A stretch of 64,000 bases of DNA from the NCBI RefSeq assembly GCF_002850745.1, contig NZ_KZ559466.1:618825-682824 (forward strand), given 5' to 3'. Below are positions 1 to 8,256 of the stretch, piece by piece. Source of the stretch: Nonomuraea indica. Its GTDB lineage: Bacteria > Actinomycetota > Actinomycetes > Streptosporangiales > Streptosporangiaceae. Every line of letters starts with the position of its first letter. Position 1 is the first letter of the stretch. The position numbers and the translations under genes are program-made. Below the pieces are notes generated by a model. The model was not told where the DNA came from. It ran no database searches and was given only the letters and a program-made list of their open reading frames with translations.

Positions 1-837
1 TCCCAGTCGCTGGCGGCGGCCGTGTTCGCGGTGCGCTGCTTCCTCGACCCGGCGCTGCCCATGAACGACGGCTGCCTGCGCGCCCTCGACGTGCGACTGC
101 CGGAGGGGTCGCTGCTCGACGCCCGCTCCCCCCACCCGTGCGGCGGCCGGTACGTGCCCATCTACGCGGCCATGGAGGCCGTCTTCCAGGCGTTGTCGGA
201 CGCCGTGCCGGAGCGGGCCATCGCGGCCAGCGGCATCCTGCAGCCGTTCTCGATCGCCGCCGTGGGCGCGCCGTACTGGATCCACCTGGCCTACGACTTC
301 GGCGGCGTGGGGGCGCGGCGCGGGCTCGACGGGCCGGACGCGACGGGCGTGCACTTCGGCGTCGGCCGCAACTCGGTCCCGCAGGCCGAGCCGGTGGAGA
401 GCCGATGCCCGCTCGTGGTGGAGTCGGTCGGGACGATCCCCGACTCTGGCGGCCCCGGCCGGTGGCGGGGCGGGCTCGGCTCGCGCACGGTCTACCGGTT
501 CCTGGCCGACTGCCACGTCACCACGCGGGGCGACCGGCTGCGCCTGGCTCCGCCGGGCCGCGACGGCGGGCTGCCGGGGCGGGTGGGCGGCTTCCTGCGA
601 CGTGACCGGGACGGGCGGCTGGAACGGCTCGCGTCCAAGGTGAACAACGTCCGCTTCGCGGCGGGTGAGGGGTTCGTGGTGGAGACGACGGGCGGCGGCG
701 GCATCGGCCCGCCCGGGGAGCGCGATCTCGGGGCGGTGGCGGCCGACCTCGCGGCGGGCCGCGTCACCCGGCGAGGCGCGGAGGAGGACTACGGCGTCCG
801 GGTGGCAGAGGACGGCTCGCTCAGCCGCGACGGCTGA
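1..837 (+). CDS. Hydantoinase B/oxoprolinase family protein, C-terminal part
   Basis: The reading frame is open from the first base, so the gene starts outside the window and about 278 C-terminal residues are seen. The segments PMNDGCLR near the start, GGRYVP, and the glycine-rich tail GEGFVVETTGGGG-IGPP followed by E-D-Y-GV are typical of the hydantoinase B (HyuB) family. These proteins form the second subunit of ATP-dependent N-methylhydantoinase/oxoprolinase-type amidases, which open cyclic imides or lactams in the cytoplasm. The HyuA partner should lie upstream, outside the window. The gene converges on the Uma2 gene and their 3' ends overlap by 17 bases. The substrate cannot be told from the sequence. 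Confidence 0.85.
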   Translation, partial: SQSLAAAVFAVRCFLDPALPMNDGCLRALDVRLPEGSLLDARSPHPCGGRYVPIYAAMEAVFQALSDAVPERAIAASGILQPFSIAAVGAPYWIHLAYDFGGVGARRGLDGPDATGVHFGVGRNSVPQAEPVESRCPLVVESVGTIPDSGGPGRWRGGLGSRTVYRFLADCHVTTRGDRLRLAPPGRDGGLPGRVGGFLRRDRDGRLERLASKVNNVRFAAGEGFVVETTGGGGIGPPGERDLGAVAADLAAGRVTRRGAEEDYGVRVAEDGSLSRDG

Positions 838-1405
838 GCAGGACGGCCGGGTCGAAGCTGACGGGATATGGCTTCTGGAGAGCCGCGACGGTGCCGGCCT
901 TGTGCGCGACCGGCGGCCCGTAGGCCTTGCCGTCGAGCTCGTAGACGTAGACGGTGGGGCCTTCGTCCATCTCGACCCGCCAGTACACAGGGATGCCCGC
1001 CTCCGCATAGGCTCCTGTCTTGAAGCCTCGGTCACGCCCCTGAGTGCTGGGGCTGACCACCTCCACAGCGAGGTGGACATCGCGAGGCGCGAACATCAGG
1101 GGCACCGCCTCCGTTCGCTCAGCCGGCACGACGACCAGGTCGGGGATGTAGTAGTCCACATCGCTCACCCGCAGGTTGACGGTCCCCAAAGGCTCCAGCT
1201 CCAGCGGAGCCGCGTCTTCCAGAATGCGCTCAAGCCGGCGGATCGCACGCTGGTGCAGGGGGGCGGGGGAAGGGCTCACCAGAAGGCTCCCGTTGAAGAG
1301 CTCATAGCGGTTCCCGTCGTCCGGGAACTTGAGCAGGTCGTCGACAGTGAAGGGTGGCACGCCGGGAAGGACCGTGCGCCCGGTGGTCGGTTCGGTCGTC
1401 GCCAT
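821..1405 (-). CDS. Uma2 family endonuclease-like protein (DUF820)
   Basis: About 194 residues with the Uma2 pattern: an N-terminal FTVDDLLKFPDDGNRYELFNG segment, a central PDLVVVPAE, LAVEVVSPST, then YAEAGIPVYWRVE. The E, D and E-V positions match the PD-(D/E)XK nuclease-like core of this family, which is strongly expanded in actinomycetes and cyanobacteria and whose function is largely unknown. I chose the ATG at 1405, preceded by AGCAGGTG; an in-frame GTG at 1447 with a weaker purine tract would add 14 residues. It is a lone gene, convergent with the hydantoinase gene. It may also be a non-catalytic protein. Confidence 0.8.
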   Translation of the reverse strand: MATTEPTTGRTVLPGVPPFTVDDLLKFPDDGNRYELFNGSLLVSPSPAPLHQRAIRRLERILEDAAPLELEPLGTVNLRVSDVDYYIPDLVVVPAERTEAVPLMFAPRDVHLAVEVVSPSTQGRDRGFKTGAYAEAGIPVYWRVEMDEGPTVYVYELDGKAYGPPVAHKAGTVAALQKPYPVSFDPAVLLSRRG

Positions 1406-1474
1406 CGCGGTCACCTGCTCATTGTCGCGGATCTCGCCTTCGCCCACATGCTACTTCCCCGTTCTCCATGACCG

Positions 1475-2122
1475 TCAGTCACGGACTAGCCACTCCTCGG
1501 CGCCACGGCGCACGGCCGCGTGGACGGCGCGGGCGAGACGGGCGCCCCACGTCGAGCGGGGCCCGGCGAACGGCTCCTGGGGCCCGTCCGCGCGCACCGC
1601 GACGCAGACGGCGTCCGAGGCGGTGCCCGTGCCCGGATAGCCGACCTCCATCAGCGCCTGGGTCTTGGCCTCCGTCACCGTCATGACGGCGTTGACGAGG
1701 GCCGCGTCGGTCATCGCGACCGGTAAGGCGGCGACGATGTTGATGGTGCCGGGCCGGGGCGGCGCCGACAGCATGGGGTGGAGCTCCGGGTCGGCGGCGC
1801 CCTCGGGGGCGGCGGCCCAGGTGGGGACGCGCAGGCCGACCGTCGCCACCGCCCTCGCCCCGTGGTCCTCCGCCGTGACATGGCGGCCGACCTCGGCGGC
1901 CGTCATCATGCCCACGCCCGGCCCGGCGGGCGCCAGGGACGCGAGGTGGTCGGCCGGGTCCATCCGCGCGTAGCCGGCCACGACCTGGGCGTTCAGCACC
2001 CAGGCGCGCGGCCCGATGCCGCCGCCGAGGATCGCCGAGGAGATCATCCGCCAGCCGGGCCCGAACTCCCACAGCAGCGCCCCGAGCCGCGCGCCGTCCT
2101 CGACGCGATGGGTGAGCTTCAC
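1475..2122 (-). CDS. cbiZ: Adenosylcobinamide amidohydrolase (CbiZ family)
   Basis: 215 residues. CbiZ removes the aminopropanol side chain of salvaged adenosylcobinamide to give cobyric acid, so that foreign corrinoids can be rebuilt into the cell's own cobamide. The protein shows the family features WRMISSAILGGGIG near residue 28, GVGMMTAA, and GTINIVAALP followed by MTDAALVNAVMTVTEAKTQAL. The GTG start has an AGGAGG site and overlaps the stop codon of the transporter ATPase gene by four bases, so it is the last gene of a translationally coupled B12 operon. The riboswitch at the head of that operon and the btuFCD-type transporter support the assignment; function has not been tested. Confidence 0.87.
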   Translation of the reverse strand: MKLTHRVEDGARLGALLWEFGPGWRMISSAILGGGIGPRAWVLNAQVVAGYARMDPADHLASLAPAGPGVGMMTAAEVGRHVTAEDHGARAVATVGLRVPTWAAAPEGAADPELHPMLSAPPRPGTINIVAALPVAMTDAALVNAVMTVTEAKTQALMEVGYPGTGTASDAVCVAVRADGPQEPFAGPRSTWGARLARAVHAAVRRGAEEWLVRD

Positions 2123-2892
2123 GGTCCTCCCCTGACGAGCTGGACGACGGGCCGTCCGCCGGGCCCCGGCTCGATCGTGACATGGGCGCCGAAGTGGGCG
2201 CCGACGAGGGACTCGGTGAGCACCTGGCCGGGTTCGCCGGCGGCCACGGCCCGGCCTCCGGCGAGCAGGAGCAGCCGGTCGGCGTACAGGCCGGCGACGG
2301 TCAGGTCGTGCAGGGTGGTGACGACGGTGAGCCCGTCGGCGAGCCGCAGCCGGTCGACGAGTTCGAGCACCTGCTGCTGGTGGCCGAGGTCGAGGGCGGT
2401 GGTCGGCTCGTCGAGGAGCAGCACGGGCGCCTGCTGGGTCAGCGCCCTGGCCAGCACGGCCCGCTGGCGCTCGCCGCCGGACAGCTCGCCGGCGCGGCGC
2501 GCCGCCAGGCCGGTCAGGTCGAGCCGGTCGAGCACGGAGGCGGTGATCTCCTTGTCGCGGCGGCTCTCCCGGCCGAGATAGGGGATGTACGGCGTGCGGC
2601 CCAGCAGGGCGTACTCGAAGACGGTCATGTCGGGCGGCAGGGCGGGGGTCTGCGGAGCGTACGCCACGAGACGGGCCCGCTCGCGCGGCCGGAGGGCGGC
2701 GCCCGGCCGGCCGTCGAGCGTGATCTCGCCCCGGTGGGCGACGAGGCCCATGAGGGCCTTGACGAGGGTGGACTTGCCGGCGCCGTTCGGGCCGATGACG
2801 GCCAGCCACTCGCCGCGCGGCACCCGCAGCCCGACCTCGGTGAGCACCTCGCGCCCGCCCAGGCGCACCGACAGGGCGGTGATCTCGATCAT
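2119..2892 (-). CDS. btuD: Cobalamin/corrinoid ABC transporter ATP-binding protein
   Basis: 257 residues. Walker A GPNGAGKST lies at residues 34-42, the signature LSGGERQR near 135, and Walker B VLLLDEP with the D-loop follows. It belongs to the FepC/BtuD group and should power the FecCD-type permease encoded immediately upstream (ATGA overlap). Similarity alone cannot separate B12 from siderophore ATPases; the cobalamin riboswitch at the operon head and the downstream cbiZ point to B12 or cobinamide as the cargo. The protein acts on the cytoplasmic face of the membrane. Confidence 0.9.
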   Translation of the reverse strand: MIEITALSVRLGGREVLTEVGLRVPRGEWLAVIGPNGAGKSTLVKALMGLVAHRGEITLDGRPGAALRPRERARLVAYAPQTPALPPDMTVFEYALLGRTPYIPYLGRESRRDKEITASVLDRLDLTGLAARRAGELSGGERQRAVLARALTQQAPVLLLDEPTTALDLGHQQQVLELVDRLRLADGLTVVTTLHDLTVAGLYADRLLLLAGGRAVAAGEPGQVLTESLVGAHFGAHVTIEPGPGGRPVVQLVRGGP

Positions 2893-3986
2893 GTGGCGGC
2901 CTGCCGGGTCATCCGCAGCACGGCGACGAAGAACGGCGCGCCCACGAACATCGTCACGACGCCGATGGGCAGCTCGGCCGGGGCGATGACGGTGCGCGCG
3001 ATGAGGTCGGCGACGACGAGGAACGCCGCGCCGGCGACCAGCGACAGCGGCAGCACCCGCCGGTACGAGCCACCGGCCAGCCGCCTGACCACGTGCGGCA
3101 CGACGATGCCGACGAACCCGATCAGGCCGCTCACCGCGACGGCCGCGGCCGTCGCCAGCGACGCGGCGAGCAGGACGGCGAACCGCACCCGGCCGGCACG
3201 CACGCCGAGGCTGGTGGCCTCCTCGTCGCCCACGGACAGCACGTCGAGCATCCGCCCGTGCAGGAGCAGCAGGACGGAGGAGACGGCGGCGTACGGCAGG
3301 ACGAGCCAGAACTGGGCCCAGCCGCCGCCCACGTCGCCGAGGATCCAGGCGTAGATGCGCTGCAGTTCCTCGACCTTGAACTGCTGCACGAACGTCTGGA
3401 TCGCGGTCAGGAACGAGGTCACGGCCACCCCTGCGAGGACGAGCGTCGCCGTGCCGCCCGCCCGGCCGGCGGTGTTGCCCAGCGCGTACGCCAGGAGCAC
3501 CCCGCCGACGGCCCCGGCGAACGCGGCCACCGGGATGGTGGCGGCCGGAGCCGGCAGCAGCACGATCGTCACCGTGGCCGCCAGGCCGGCACCGGCGGCG
3601 GCGCCCAGCAGGTAGGGGTCGGCCAGCGGGTTGCGGAACACCCCCTGGTAGCCGGCCCCCGCCACGGCCAGCAGCCCGCCGACCACGGCCGCCACCAGCA
3701 CCCGGGGCAGCCGGATCTCGTACAGCAGGCCCTGCTCGACCGGAGCCAGGCCCGAGTCGGCGTGCACGAGCGGCAGCCAGTCGACGACCTGGAGCACCAC
3801 CTGCCGGGGCGAGATGTCCGCGGCGCCGCCGAGCAGGCCGGCCACCATGGAGACGGCCAGCAGCGCCAGCGCCCCGGCCACCCACAGCGGCCCGGCCACC
3901 GACCGCCGCGTGAGCGGGTCCGGGACGCCCCTGGACGGTTGCCGGTCCACCGGCCGGGGCGCCACCTCGGGCACGGGGTCGGGCAC
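2889..3986 (-). CDS. btuC: Cobalamin/corrinoid ABC transporter permease (FecCD family)
   Basis: 365 residues from a GTG whose first base is shared with the TAG stop of the preceding gene (TAGTG). The protein has many hydrophobic segments after a short polar, proline-rich N-terminus, and the BtuC/FecCD landmarks RLPRVLVAAVVGG, NPLADPYLLGAAAGAGL and GLIGFVGIVVPHVVR. Two copies should form the membrane channel that docks the binding protein outside and the ATPase inside. It lies between the btuF-like and btuD-like genes. The specificity for corrinoids is inferred from the riboswitch and cbiZ, not from the permease itself. Confidence 0.9.
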   Translation of the reverse strand: MPDPVPEVAPRPVDRQPSRGVPDPLTRRSVAGPLWVAGALALLAVSMVAGLLGGAADISPRQVVLQVVDWLPLVHADSGLAPVEQGLLYEIRLPRVLVAAVVGGLLAVAGAGYQGVFRNPLADPYLLGAAAGAGLAATVTIVLLPAPAATIPVAAFAGAVGGVLLAYALGNTAGRAGGTATLVLAGVAVTSFLTAIQTFVQQFKVEELQRIYAWILGDVGGGWAQFWLVLPYAAVSSVLLLLHGRMLDVLSVGDEEATSLGVRAGRVRFAVLLAASLATAAAVAVSGLIGFVGIVVPHVVRRLAGGSYRRVLPLSLVAGAAFLVVADLIARTVIAPAELPIGVVTMFVGAPFFVAVLRMTRQAAT

Positions 3987-4939
3987 TAGGAGCCGGACGC
4001 CTTGGCGACGGCCGCGCCGATCGACTCGGCGAGGTCCACGACGCGCGGCCCCCAGCGGGAGGCGACGTCGTCGTCGAGCTGCACCACCTGGTCGTTCTTG
4101 ATGGCCGACAGGTTCTTCCACCCGGGCCGCTTGACCAGGGTGTCCTTGCTCTGCCCGCAGCACTTGACGTCGGCCAGGAAGATCAGGTCGGGGTCGGCCT
4201 GGGCGACGAACTCCGCCGACAGCTTGGGGTAGCCGCCGGCCGCGTCGGGCGCCTTGTCGGCGATGTTGGTCAGCCCGAACAGGCCGTAGACCTGGCCGAT
4301 GAACGTGCCGGACGTCGCCGCGTACGGCGTCTGGTCCAGCTCGTGGTAGTAGGTGAGCTTGCCGTCCTTGGGCGCGGCGGCGGCCAGCTCGGCCAGCTTC
4401 GCCTTCATCCCGGCCACGAGCTCGTCGGCCTTGGCCCGGTTGCCGGTGGCCGCCCCGAGGTCGGCGATCTCGTCGTAGGCGTCCTCCAGCTTGGCCGGGG
4501 CCGGCTCCTGCAGGACGGGCACGTTGAGCTTGCCCAGCTCTCCGACGACCTTGTCGATGTCGTCGGAGACGATGACCAGGTCGGGCTTGTGGGCGACGAT
4601 GGCCTCGACGTTCGGCTTGAAGCCGGACAGGGCGGTCTTGGGGGCCTGCGGCGGGTGGTTGGACTGGTCGTCCACGGCGATGACCTGCGGGCCGGCGCCG
4701 ATCGCGAACAGGGTCTCGGTGTGGGTGGCCGAGAGCGAGACGATCCGCTCGGGCTTCTTGGTCAGGGTGACCTTGCCGTTGGCGGCCTCGACGGTGACCG
4801 GGAACCCGGCCTGCGAGGCGGCGGAAGCGGCGGGGGCGGGGGACGAGGGCGCCGAGGAGGAGCCGCTCTGGCCGCAACCGGCCAGCACGGCGAGCGTTCC
4901 CAGCAGCGCGCCCGCGAAGGCCATGCGTACGGGCCTCAC
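3986..4939 (-). CDS. btuF: Cobalamin/corrinoid ABC transporter substrate-binding lipoprotein
   Basis: About 317 residues. The N-terminus has a basic start, a hydrophobic stretch and the lipobox LAGCG, so the protein is a membrane-anchored lipoprotein. The mature part contains PERIVSLSATHTETLFAIGAG and KPDLVIVSDD, typical of the helical-backbone binding proteins for B12, heme and siderophores (BtuF/FhuD class). I chose the GTG at 4939, which follows GAAAGGACTT; a GTG at 4954 would add five residues. It is the first gene of the operon, about 50 bases after the cobalamin riboswitch, so its expression should fall when cobalamin is plentiful. Confidence 0.88.
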   Translation of the reverse strand: MRPVRMAFAGALLGTLAVLAGCGQSGSSSAPSSPAPAASAASQAGFPVTVEAANGKVTLTKKPERIVSLSATHTETLFAIGAGPQVIAVDDQSNHPPQAPKTALSGFKPNVEAIVAHKPDLVIVSDDIDKVVGELGKLNVPVLQEPAPAKLEDAYDEIADLGAATGNRAKADELVAGMKAKLAELAAAAPKDGKLTYYHELDQTPYAATSGTFIGQVYGLFGLTNIADKAPDAAGGYPKLSAEFVAQADPDLIFLADVKCCGQSKDTLVKRPGWKNLSAIKNDQVVQLDDDVASRWGPRVVDLAESIGAAVAKASGS

Positions 4940-4984
4940 GAGAAGTCCTTTCACACTGTCGGAACCGAGAGACCCGCATGTCGT

Positions 4985-5112
4985 GACGGATCACCCTTTT
5001 CCACGAGGGTTGACGTCGGCGCAGCGGCAGGCGACCTGGCTATGACAGTTGCGGGACAGCGCCGGATTCGCACCGGACTTCGCTGCAGCACTGCGCGTCG
5101 GACAAACGCTAT
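4985..5112 (-). promoter_or_regulatory. Cobalamin riboswitch
   Basis: On the minus strand the leader holds the conserved core of the adenosylcobalamin riboswitch: GGTGCGAATCCGGCGC, then GTCCCGCAACTGT, then the B12 box AGCCAGGTCGCCTGCC (plus-strand positions about 5026-5076). The segments GCGCAG and CTGCGC on either side can close the base stem. It precedes the btuF-like gene and probably controls the whole btuFCD-cbiZ operon. The outer limits are approximate. Confidence 0.93.
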
Positions 5113-5147
5113 CAATGCCCCGAACGCGCCCGGCGTCAAGGGGCGGC

Positions 5148-6008
5148 TCATCCGGAACGCAGCTGGTTCTCCGCGTCGGCGATGATCCGCTGCAGCCGCA
5201 GGCCGCGGGCGGCGTCGAGGGGGTGGCCGCCGCCCTGCCTGACGGTGCGGGCGAACTCCTCGGCGACGGTGGCCAGCGCGTCGTCGCCGGACGGCCGGAG
5301 CACGGCGCTGCCGCCGCGGCCGTAGACCGCGAACGACGACGGCGGCGTGTCGCCCGGGACGGTCATGCACAGCGACGCCTCGCTGACGGCTCCACCCTCG
5401 TGGTCGAGCAGCAGCCCGGTCCAGCCGAGCGGGTGGCCGTGCGCGCGCACCCCGGTGACGGGGCCGAGTGCGGCGTCGAGCAGGTCGACCACGTGCGGTC
5501 CCACGTCGAGCAGCGCGCCGCGCTCCAGCCGCCACGGCGTGGCGAACGGGTGGTCGCCCAGCAGCACGCCCGAGATGTTGGCGGCGTGGCCGCCGAACGG
5601 CTCGATCTCGGCGCAGCGGGCCAGGAACTCCCGGGTGCCGGCGGCGTAACGCAGGGTCAGCACCATCTGCGAGGCCACCCCGGCCTCGGCGACGGCGGCG
5701 GCCAGCCGCTCGGCGTTCGCCAGGGAGTCGGCGAGCGGCTTCTCCAGCAGCAGCGCCTTGCCCGCCCGCGCCGCGCGGACGCCGATCTCCGCCTGTACGG
5801 CGGGCGGCACGCAGAACGCCACGGCCTCGCAGGCGTCGAACAGCTCCTCGACCCGCTCGAAGACGGGCGCGCCGAGCCGGGCGGCGGCCTCGGGGCGGCG
5901 GGCCCAGACCCCGGCCAGCCGGGTGTGCGGGCCGGCGGCCAGCATGGGGGCGTGCGCCAGCTCCGCCCACGGTCCCGCTCCAACCAGTCCCACCGCCACA
6001 GGCTCCAC
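5148..6008 (-). CDS. Gfo/Idh/MocA family NAD(P)-dependent oxidoreductase
   Basis: About 286 residues. The N-terminal Rossmann fold starts with GLVGAGPW; the family motif EKPL, whose lysine is catalytic, follows roughly 75 residues later. A second motif, DVGPHVVDLLDAALG, carries the conserved catalytic Asp/His region. These enzymes oxidise or reduce sugars, inositols or related polyols; the substrate here is unknown. A GTG at 6008 with a GGGGGG site is the best start; a GTG at 6029 has no visible site. The gene sits alone between the B12 riboswitch (same strand) and the P450 gene, with about 100 bases to the latter, so it may or may not be co-transcribed with the P450 group. Confidence 0.82.
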   Translation of the reverse strand: MEPVAVGLVGAGPWAELAHAPMLAAGPHTRLAGVWARRPEAAARLGAPVFERVEELFDACEAVAFCVPPAVQAEIGVRAARAGKALLLEKPLADSLANAERLAAAVAEAGVASQMVLTLRYAAGTREFLARCAEIEPFGGHAANISGVLLGDHPFATPWRLERGALLDVGPHVVDLLDAALGPVTGVRAHGHPLGWTGLLLDHEGGAVSEASLCMTVPGDTPPSSFAVYGRGGSAVLRPSGDDALATVAEEFARTVRQGGGHPLDAARGLRLQRIIADAENQLRSG

Positions 6009-6109
6009 GTGCCCCCCTTGGTTCGTCACCGTCAGGGAAAGCTTGCGGCTTGTGGGACGAATGACGCAAATGTGGCGCTACCCGGCCGGGTCACGCCACC
6101 GCGTGCCGG

Positions 6110-7303
6110 TCACCACTCCACCGGCAACCCGGCCAGGCCGCGGCCGACGATCGAGCGGCGGAAGGCGATCGGCGCGCCCGGCGTCAGCCGCAGGCCGGGC
6201 AGGCGGCGGCCGAGCACCTCGAGGGCGGTGCGCAGTTGCAGCCGGCCGAGCGCAGCGCCGACGCAGAAGTGGATGCCGTAACCGAACACCAGGTGCGCGT
6301 CGGCGTTCGGCCGGTCGATCACGAACCGCTCCGGGTCGGGGAAGACGCTCTCGTCATGGGCGGCGGAGTCGGTGGACAGCAGCACCAGCGAGCCCGCCGG
6401 GATCGTCACGCCGTGCAGGGTGACGTCGGTGACGGCGTACCGGAAGGAGCCGAGGGAGGCCCCGTCGATCCGCATGCACTCCTCGGCCGCGTTCGCGACG
6501 AGGGCGGGCTCGACCGGCCACGCCCGCTCGCGCAGCAGCCGCAGGACGGCGTTGCCGAGCTGGTTGGGCACGGTGTCGTTGCCGCCGAGCAGGATCGTGG
6601 AGATCAGCTCCACCACCTCGCGATGGGTCAGCTCGGCGCCGATGAGCGAGGTCATCAGCGAGACGAAGTCGTCACGCGGCTCCTTGGCGCGGGCGGCGAC
6701 CAGCCGGTCCACGTAGTCGAGGTAGCCGAGGAAGCCGTCGGCCAGTTCCCGCTGCCGCTCGGGCGGCTGCGGCGCCAGGAAGAGCTGGAACCACTCCTTG
6801 ACGCGCGCCTGCACGAACTCCTCGTCCGCCTCGGGCACGCCGATGAAGCGGGCGGTCAGCTTGATCGACGGCTCGTGCCCGATGTCGCGGACGAAGTCGG
6901 CCGCGCCGCGCGGCTCGATCCGGTCGAGCAGGTCCTCGTTGAGCCGCCGGAAGCGCCCCTCCATCGCCGCGACGGCCCGCGGCGTGAAGGCCCGGGACAC
7001 CGAGCGCCGCAGCCGGGTGTGGTCGGGCGGGTCCACGTTGGCGACGAAGCTCGACAGGAACGAGCCGTGCTCGCCCAGCCTGTCGCGCGTCTCCCGGCTG
7101 AGACTGCGGGAGACCGTGAGCGACCCCTTCGAGGAGAAGCGCCGCGGGTCGCCGTAGGCCGCGCGCACGTCGGCGTAGCGGGTCAGCACGTACGCGCCGA
7201 GATGCTCGCTGCGGAAGACCGGCCGCTCCCTGCGCAGCCGGGCCAGGAAGGGGTACGGGGCGGCGACGTGCCAGTCGGCGCCGACGTCGAAGTCCTCGGT
7301 CAT
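6110..7303 (-). CDS. Cytochrome P450
   Basis: 397 residues, normal for a soluble bacterial class I P450. The heme loop FGYGIHFCVG (cysteine ligand), the I-helix oxygen-binding motif GGNDTV, the ExxR-type ECMR in the K helix, and DPPDHTRLRR in the C-helix region are all present. It overlaps the stop of the phosphotriesterase-like gene by four bases (ATGA) and is the last of three coupled genes with that gene and a PhyH dioxygenase. No ferredoxin or reductase gene is nearby, so redox partners must come from elsewhere. Together the three genes look catabolic or detoxifying, acting on a lactone- or ester-containing lipid-like compound; that is inference. Confidence 0.92.
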   Translation of the reverse strand: MTEDFDVGADWHVAAPYPFLARLRRERPVFRSEHLGAYVLTRYADVRAAYGDPRRFSSKGSLTVSRSLSRETRDRLGEHGSFLSSFVANVDPPDHTRLRRSVSRAFTPRAVAAMEGRFRRLNEDLLDRIEPRGAADFVRDIGHEPSIKLTARFIGVPEADEEFVQARVKEWFQLFLAPQPPERQRELADGFLGYLDYVDRLVAARAKEPRDDFVSLMTSLIGAELTHREVVELISTILLGGNDTVPNQLGNAVLRLLRERAWPVEPALVANAAEECMRIDGASLGSFRYAVTDVTLHGVTIPAGSLVLLSTDSAAHDESVFPDPERFVIDRPNADAHLVFGYGIHFCVGAALGRLQLRTALEVLGRRLPGLRLTPGAPIAFRRSIVGRGLAGLPVEW

Positions 7304-8256
7304 GACAGGACCCTCCGGGGGTTGGCCACGAGCATCTGGTGGATCTGCTCCTCGGTGACGCCGCGCCTGCGCAGCTCGGGCAGCACGTCGCGGGAGACGT
7401 GCAGCAGGTGGTAGCGGGGGTGGCGGCGGCGCACCACCTCGGCGTCGAACCGGTCGTTGAAGCAGTAGGAGTCGTGTCCCAGCACCATCCGGCCGGCGTG
7501 CCCGCGCGCGCACATCTCGGCCACGACCGCCACCCGGTCCTCGAACGGGCTGATCGTGTCGATGCCGAAGCGGTCCATGCCGAGGTAGGAGCCGCCCGCC
7601 ACGAGCTCCTCCAGGTAGGCGACGTCGGTGGAGTCGCCCGCGTGCCCGATGACGACCCTGGTCAGGTCCACGCCGAGCGAGGCGAGCAGCCGCTGCTGCT
7701 CCAGGCCGCCCCGGGTGCCGCTGTGCGAGTGGGTGGTGATGGGCGCGCCGGTCTCCAGGTGGGCCTCGGCGACGGCCCGGAAGACGCGCTCGCAGCCCGG
7801 CGTCATGCCCGCGCGGTCGGTGGCGCACTTGAGCATGGCGGCCTTCACCCCGGTCCGGCCGATGCCCTCGGCGATGTCGCGGACGAAGAACTCCGCGAGC
7901 CTGTCGGGCCCGCCGAACAGCGAGCCGGGGCCCCGGTTGGCGAAGTACGGCGGGAGCGCGTCGTAGGTGTACAGACCGGTGGCGGCCACGATGTTCACGC
8001 TGGTCAGCTCGGCCACCCGCTGCACCGCCGGCACGTACCTGCCGAGCCCGACGACGGTGAGGTCCACGATGGTGTCGACGCCCTCGGCCTTCAGCGCCTC
8101 CAGCTTGGCCGCGGCCTCCCTGGCCCTGGCCTCCGGGTCCCAGCCCTCCGGGATGTCGGGCCAGTTCCACAGGATCTCCGGGCTCAGGCCGAAGACGTGC
8201 TCGTGCATGAGCGTCGCGCCCAGGTCGGCGACGTGCCCTCTCACGGTCTCGGGCAC
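7300..8256 (-). CDS. Phosphotriesterase-family metal-dependent hydrolase (lactonase-like)
   Basis: 318 residues. The binuclear-metal ligands of the family are all visible: HEH near residue 16, a lysine in the segment GVKAAMLKC, THSHSG, VIGHAGDS, and LGHDS with its aspartate. These TIM-barrel enzymes hydrolyse lactones or phosphotriesters. The GTG at 8256 keeps the family N-terminus ETVRGHVADLG and has GAGG before it; it overlaps the upstream PhyH gene by 16 bases. A GTG at 8244 would form a GTGA junction but would cut the conserved start. A related protein at 22722 has lost several of these ligands. Confidence 0.88.
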   Translation of the reverse strand: MPETVRGHVADLGATLMHEHVFGLSPEILWNWPDIPEGWDPEARAREAAAKLEALKAEGVDTIVDLTVVGLGRYVPAVQRVAELTSVNIVAATGLYTYDALPPYFANRGPGSLFGGPDRLAEFFVRDIAEGIGRTGVKAAMLKCATDRAGMTPGCERVFRAVAEAHLETGAPITTHSHSGTRGGLEQQRLLASLGVDLTRVVIGHAGDSTDVAYLEELVAGGSYLGMDRFGIDTISPFEDRVAVVAEMCARGHAGRMVLGHDSYCFNDRFDAEVVRRRHPRYHLLHVSRDVLPELRRRGVTEEQIHQMLVANPRRVLS

